From positions 571,184 through 635,183 of the forward strand of contig NZ_JADYWF010000002.1 in assembly GCF_015864945.1 (NCBI RefSeq): 64,000 nucleotides of DNA, in the 5' to 3' direction. Under the pieces are notes generated by a model. It was not told the DNA's origin, did not search any database, and saw only the letters and a list, made by a program, of their open reading frames with translations. Of the stretch, positions 61,099 to 64,000 are shown piece after piece (positions within the stretch are counted from its first letter, which is position 1; every line of letters begins with the position of its first letter). The stretch is from Salinibacterium sp. NG253 (GTDB taxonomy: Bacteria; Actinomycetota; Actinomycetes; Actinomycetales; Microbacteriaceae). A program made the translations under genes and the position numbers.

Positions 61099-62508
61099 AT
61101 GAACTCCGATTACCGCGATTCTGGTCTCGTATTTCCGCCGAACTTCATCGTCGGCTCCGCGACGGCGGCGTATCAAGTAGAGGGCGCGGCGCGTGATGGC
61201 GGGCGCACTGAATCCATCTGGGATACCTTCAGCCACACTCCGGGCAAGACCTGGAACGGCGACACTGGCGATGTTGCTGACGACCACTACTACCGCCTAG
61301 AGTCCGACCTCGATCTCATGGCCGAGCTGGGTCTCGACGCCTACCGTTTTTCCATCTCGTGGCCACGGTTTCAGCCGGGCGGACAGGGTCCGATCAACCC
61401 GGAGGGAGTGTCGTTTTACTCGCGGCTCGTCGATGGGTTGCTGACCCGCGGCATCCGCCCCATCGCCACTCTTTATCACTGGGATCTGCCGCAAGAACTT
61501 GAGGATGAGGGCGGTTGGCCTGAGCGCGATACCGCCATGTGGTTCGCCGAATACGCTGAGCTCGCCGCCACTGCCCTGGGCGATCGCGTGCACACGTGGA
61601 CGACCCTCAACGAGCCGTGGTGCTCGGCGTACTTGGGCTACGGCTCGGCGTCGCATGCTCCCGGTCGCGCGCGGGATTCTGACGCACTCGCCGCCGTGCA
61701 CCACCTCAATCTGGCCCACGGTCTGGCCGTGCCCCGCATCCGTGCCGCCGCGACGAATTCGCCGGAAGTGTCGGCGACGCTCAACTTCCATGTGATCCGG
61801 GGTGAGGATGCCGAGGCGAAGCGTCGCATTGATGCACTCGCGAATCGCGCCTTCACGAGCCCGATGCTGCTCGGTCGTTACGACGATGACTTCATTGCCG
61901 ACACGAGCGAGGTGACCGATTGGTCGTTCGTTCACGCGGGCGATCTGGCGACCATCCATCAGCCCCTCGATTTCTTGGGCGTCAATTACTACTCCACGGT
62001 CACGGTGAAGATGTGGGATGGCGTGAGCGAGCGGGCGATGAACGACGGTCACAAAGACATGGGTGGCTCCGCGTGGCCCGGCAGCCGCAACGTCGAGTTT
62101 CTCAAGCAGGCTGGCCCCTACACCGCAATGGGGTGGAATATTGCCCCTGATGGGCTGGAGGAACTGCTGGTTGATCTGGGTGAGCGGTTCCCTGACTTGC
62201 CGTTGATGATTACCGAGAACGGTGCCGCGTTCGACGACGAGGTGACGGATGGTCGGGTGCACGATGCCGACCGGGTCGACTATCTCAACCGACACTTCAC
62301 GGCCGCGCACCGGGCGATGCAGCGCGGGGTGAACCTGCAGGGATATCTCGTGTGGTCACTGCTCGACAACTTCGAGTGGGGCTACGGCTACTCGAAGCGC
62401 TTCGGCATCGTGCGGGTCGACTACGACACTCAAGAACGCATTGTGAAAGACAGCGGGCTGTGGGTGTCTGAGGTCGCTAAGAACAAAACGACGCCGACGC
62501 TGAGCTGA
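61099..62508 (+). CDS. GH1 family beta-glucosidase (or related beta-glycosidase)
   Basis: A 469-residue GH1 enzyme. The acid/base Glu is in TTLNEPWC and the nucleophile in LMITENGAAF. The opening FPPNFIVGSATAAYQVEGAARDGGRTESIWDTFSH and the substrate block SISWPRFQPGG are diagnostic. No signal peptide, so cytoplasmic. It lies 66 bases after the ROK gene and may be on its transcript. In a xylose-use locus, activity on xylosides or cellobiose is possible. Confidence 0.92.
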   Translation: MNSDYRDSGLVFPPNFIVGSATAAYQVEGAARDGGRTESIWDTFSHTPGKTWNGDTGDVADDHYYRLESDLDLMAELGLDAYRFSISWPRFQPGGQGPINPEGVSFYSRLVDGLLTRGIRPIATLYHWDLPQELEDEGGWPERDTAMWFAEYAELAATALGDRVHTWTTLNEPWCSAYLGYGSASHAPGRARDSDALAAVHHLNLAHGLAVPRIRAAATNSPEVSATLNFHVIRGEDAEAKRRIDALANRAFTSPMLLGRYDDDFIADTSEVTDWSFVHAGDLATIHQPLDFLGVNYYSTVTVKMWDGVSERAMNDGHKDMGGSAWPGSRNVEFLKQAGPYTAMGWNIAPDGLEELLVDLGERFPDLPLMITENGAAFDDEVTDGRVHDADRVDYLNRHFTAAHRAMQRGVNLQGYLVWSLLDNFEWGYGYSKRFGIVRVDYDTQERIVKDSGLWVSEVAKNKTTPTLS

Positions 62509-62534
62509 GCCGAGTTCGTGAGCGGCGCGCTGGG

Positions 62535-64000
62535 TTAGCGGGCCAGCTCTGCTCGACGAATGTGCGAGCGCGCGTGCTCGATCGCGGGCTCGAGGTCGGC
62601 GAACAGATGGTTGGGGTGGCGCAGCGAGCTGATCACGCCGAGCCGTTTGAGCACATCTAAATGTTCGGGGCGGATGCCCTTGATGATCACGGTCACACCG
62701 CGCTTTTCAAGGGCAGTGATGAGTTCGGTGAGGGTATGGGCACCCGTGGCATCAACGAGGTGCAGTTGCGACAGCCGCACGATCACGACTTCGAGGCCTT
62801 CGTGTTCGTTGATGCGGTCGATGAGGCGTTCCGCTGCTCCGAAGAACAGGGACCCATCGATGCGGAATAGCGCGATACGTTCGTCGCCGGGTTCGGGGGA
62901 GCCCGGAAGCTCTTCGCGGTGAACGCCGCTGGCTTTGCTCATCGTGCGGAGAGCGAAGAAGGCTGCGGCGGCGATTCCGATGCCGACCGCAATGATGAGG
63001 TCGAAGCTCACGGTGATGATGCCGGTGATCACGAACACGGCTGCTTCAGATTTTCCGGTGCGCAGCATGGTCTTGATCAGGGTCGGCGACATCATGCGAG
63101 CAGCGGTGGCCATGAGAACGCCCGAGAGCGCTGCCAGCGGGATGACGGCGACAACCTGGGCGGCAAGGTAGACGACGGTCAGTAGCGCGAGGGCATGCAC
63201 GACCGCCGAGAGGCGAGTGCGACCGCCAGACCGCACGTTCACGGCGGTGCGGGCGATGGCGCCGGTGGCCGGCATCCCGCCAAAGAAGCTGGAGGCGACG
63301 GATGCCAACCCTTGGCCCACAAGTTCGCGATCGGCGTTATAGGGGCCAGTGTCGGACATGCCGGCGGCGACGCGGGCGGAGAGCAGGGATTCGATGGCGG
63401 CGAGGGCTGCGACGGCGAACGCCGGGCCGATGAGCGTGGTCAGGTCGAAGTCGAATGACGGCACGGTCGGTGAGGGCAAGGATGCGGGGAGCTCGCCGAT
63501 GGTGGCCAGTGGAAGATCCAGTGCTTGGGCAACGATGGTGACGACCGCGATGGCGATGAAGGATGCCGGAAGGCGCCCGCTGATGCGCGAGAGCAACAAC
63601 ATGATGGCAATCACGGCAGCAACAACGGCGAGGGGGAGTAGCGCGGCGGGCCACTGGGCGGCTGTGACGAAGGCGATGGCGGCGAGCACGGCGTTGGTGG
63701 GGTGTTCGGTGCCTTCGGTGCCGAGCGCCGAGGGCACTTGCTGCAGGAAGATGATGATGCCGATGCCGACCGTGAAGCCTTCGATCACGGGCCAGGGAAT
63801 GTAGCTGACGGTGCGGCCGAGGCGCAGCACTCCGGCAATGACGACGATGATGCCCGCCAGCAGGGTGACGATGGCGACGGCTTCAACGCCAGAACTAACG
63901 ACGATGGGGGCGAGCACCACGACCATGGCGCCGGTGGGGCCGGAAACCTGCACGTTCGAGCCACCGAAGACGGCGGCGACGATGCCGGCGACGATGGCGG
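62535..64000 (-). CDS. SulP-family anion transporter with STAS domain, 5' end outside the window
   Basis: The reverse frame is open to the window edge (488 codons seen). The N-terminal family region AIVAGIVAAVFGGSNVQVSGPTGAM is partly visible. About ten hydrophobic segments follow, then a STAS domain in the last 110 residues (GDERIALFRIDGSLFFGAAERLID and VIVRLSQLHLVDATGAHTLTELI). The internal GTG at 63953 is not the true start. Role: transport of sulfate, bicarbonate or a related anion; substrate unassigned. Confidence 0.88.
   Translation of the reverse strand, partial: AIVAGIVAAVFGGSNVQVSGPTGAMVVVLAPIVVSSGVEAVAIVTLLAGIIVVIAGVLRLGRTVSYIPWPVIEGFTVGIGIIIFLQQVPSALGTEGTEHPTNAVLAAIAFVTAAQWPAALLPLAVVAAVIAIMLLLSRISGRLPASFIAIAVVTIVAQALDLPLATIGELPASLPSPTVPSFDFDLTTLIGPAFAVAALAAIESLLSARVAAGMSDTGPYNADRELVGQGLASVASSFFGGMPATGAIARTAVNVRSGGRTRLSAVVHALALLTVVYLAAQVVAVIPLAALSGVLMATAARMMSPTLIKTMLRTGKSEAAVFVITGIITVSFDLIIAVGIGIAAAAFFALRTMSKASGVHREELPGSPEPGDERIALFRIDGSLFFGAAERLIDRINEHEGLEVVIVRLSQLHLVDATGAHTLTELITALEKRGVTVIIKGIRPEHLDVLKRLGVISSLRHPNHLFADLEPAIEHARSHIRRAELAR

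Noticed and set aside
61297..62310. 337-codon minus-strand frame over the GH1 gene
   Set aside because: Antisense shadow of a clear glycosidase.

Overview
The window looks like chromosomal DNA of a high-GC actinobacterium. I would place it in the Microbacteriaceae (Micrococcales), perhaps near Salinibacterium. This rests on the DUF3039 and DUF2510 proteins, the teichoic-acid-type export pair, many GTG starts, the typical gene sizes and the very frequent GGATGC/GCATCC hexamer. Genus is a guess. I see no insertion sequence, prophage, rRNA or CRISPR array. The only RNA gene is one tRNA-Leu.

Left third (1-24.2 kb): an amine and aromatic catabolic region. After a partial oligopeptidase B, a minus-strand operon encodes a glutamine-synthetase-like gamma-glutamyl-amine ligase, a gamma-glutamyl amide hydrolase, an aldehyde dehydrogenase, a short-chain dehydrogenase and a GntR regulator. 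It is divergent from an ethanolamine-permease-type transporter. The set fits ethanolamine (or another amino alcohol) degradation through gamma-glutamylation. A second set (APC permease, acetoacetate-decarboxylase-like protein, second ligase, class I amidotransferase) follows. Next come a P450 / aromatic amino acid decarboxylase / cupin group on the minus strand and a divergent MarR-hpaE-hpaD-hpaG-ferredoxin-ferredoxin reductase operon on the plus strand. Together they make a complete three-component P450 joined to homoprotocatechuate meta-cleavage. A 14-bp operator, RTTYGGATACRRAC, recurs at the permease/decarboxylase promoter region and at the P450 promoter. A nitrilase/omega-amidase and a facing aminotransferase end the region.

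Middle (24-46.7 kb): envelope and housekeeping genes. A lipoprotein and a PKD-type secreted protein precede an HtrA-like membrane protease. A dispersed surface-glycopolymer set follows: two GT2 enzymes, a CDP-alcohol phosphotransferase, a TagB/TagF-like enzyme, a TagGH-like exporter and a LicC-like nucleotidyltransferase, with deaD in between. An ABC ATPase with a 538-residue low-complexity N-terminal extension is paired with a large permease. Then come DUF3039, pncB and the murI-rph-rdgB-HEAT run, with a DedA protein on the other strand.

Right third (46.8-64 kb): tRNA-Leu(UAG), a clavaminate-synthase-like oxygenase that appears to start at ATT, and a small three-gene MglA-like GTPase / Roadblock / DUF2510 module. 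A MarR/EamA divergent pair is followed by a xylose locus: xylAB facing a sugar ABC transporter, a ROK regulator without its zinc cysteines, and a GH1 beta-glucosidase. A partial SulP transporter ends the window.
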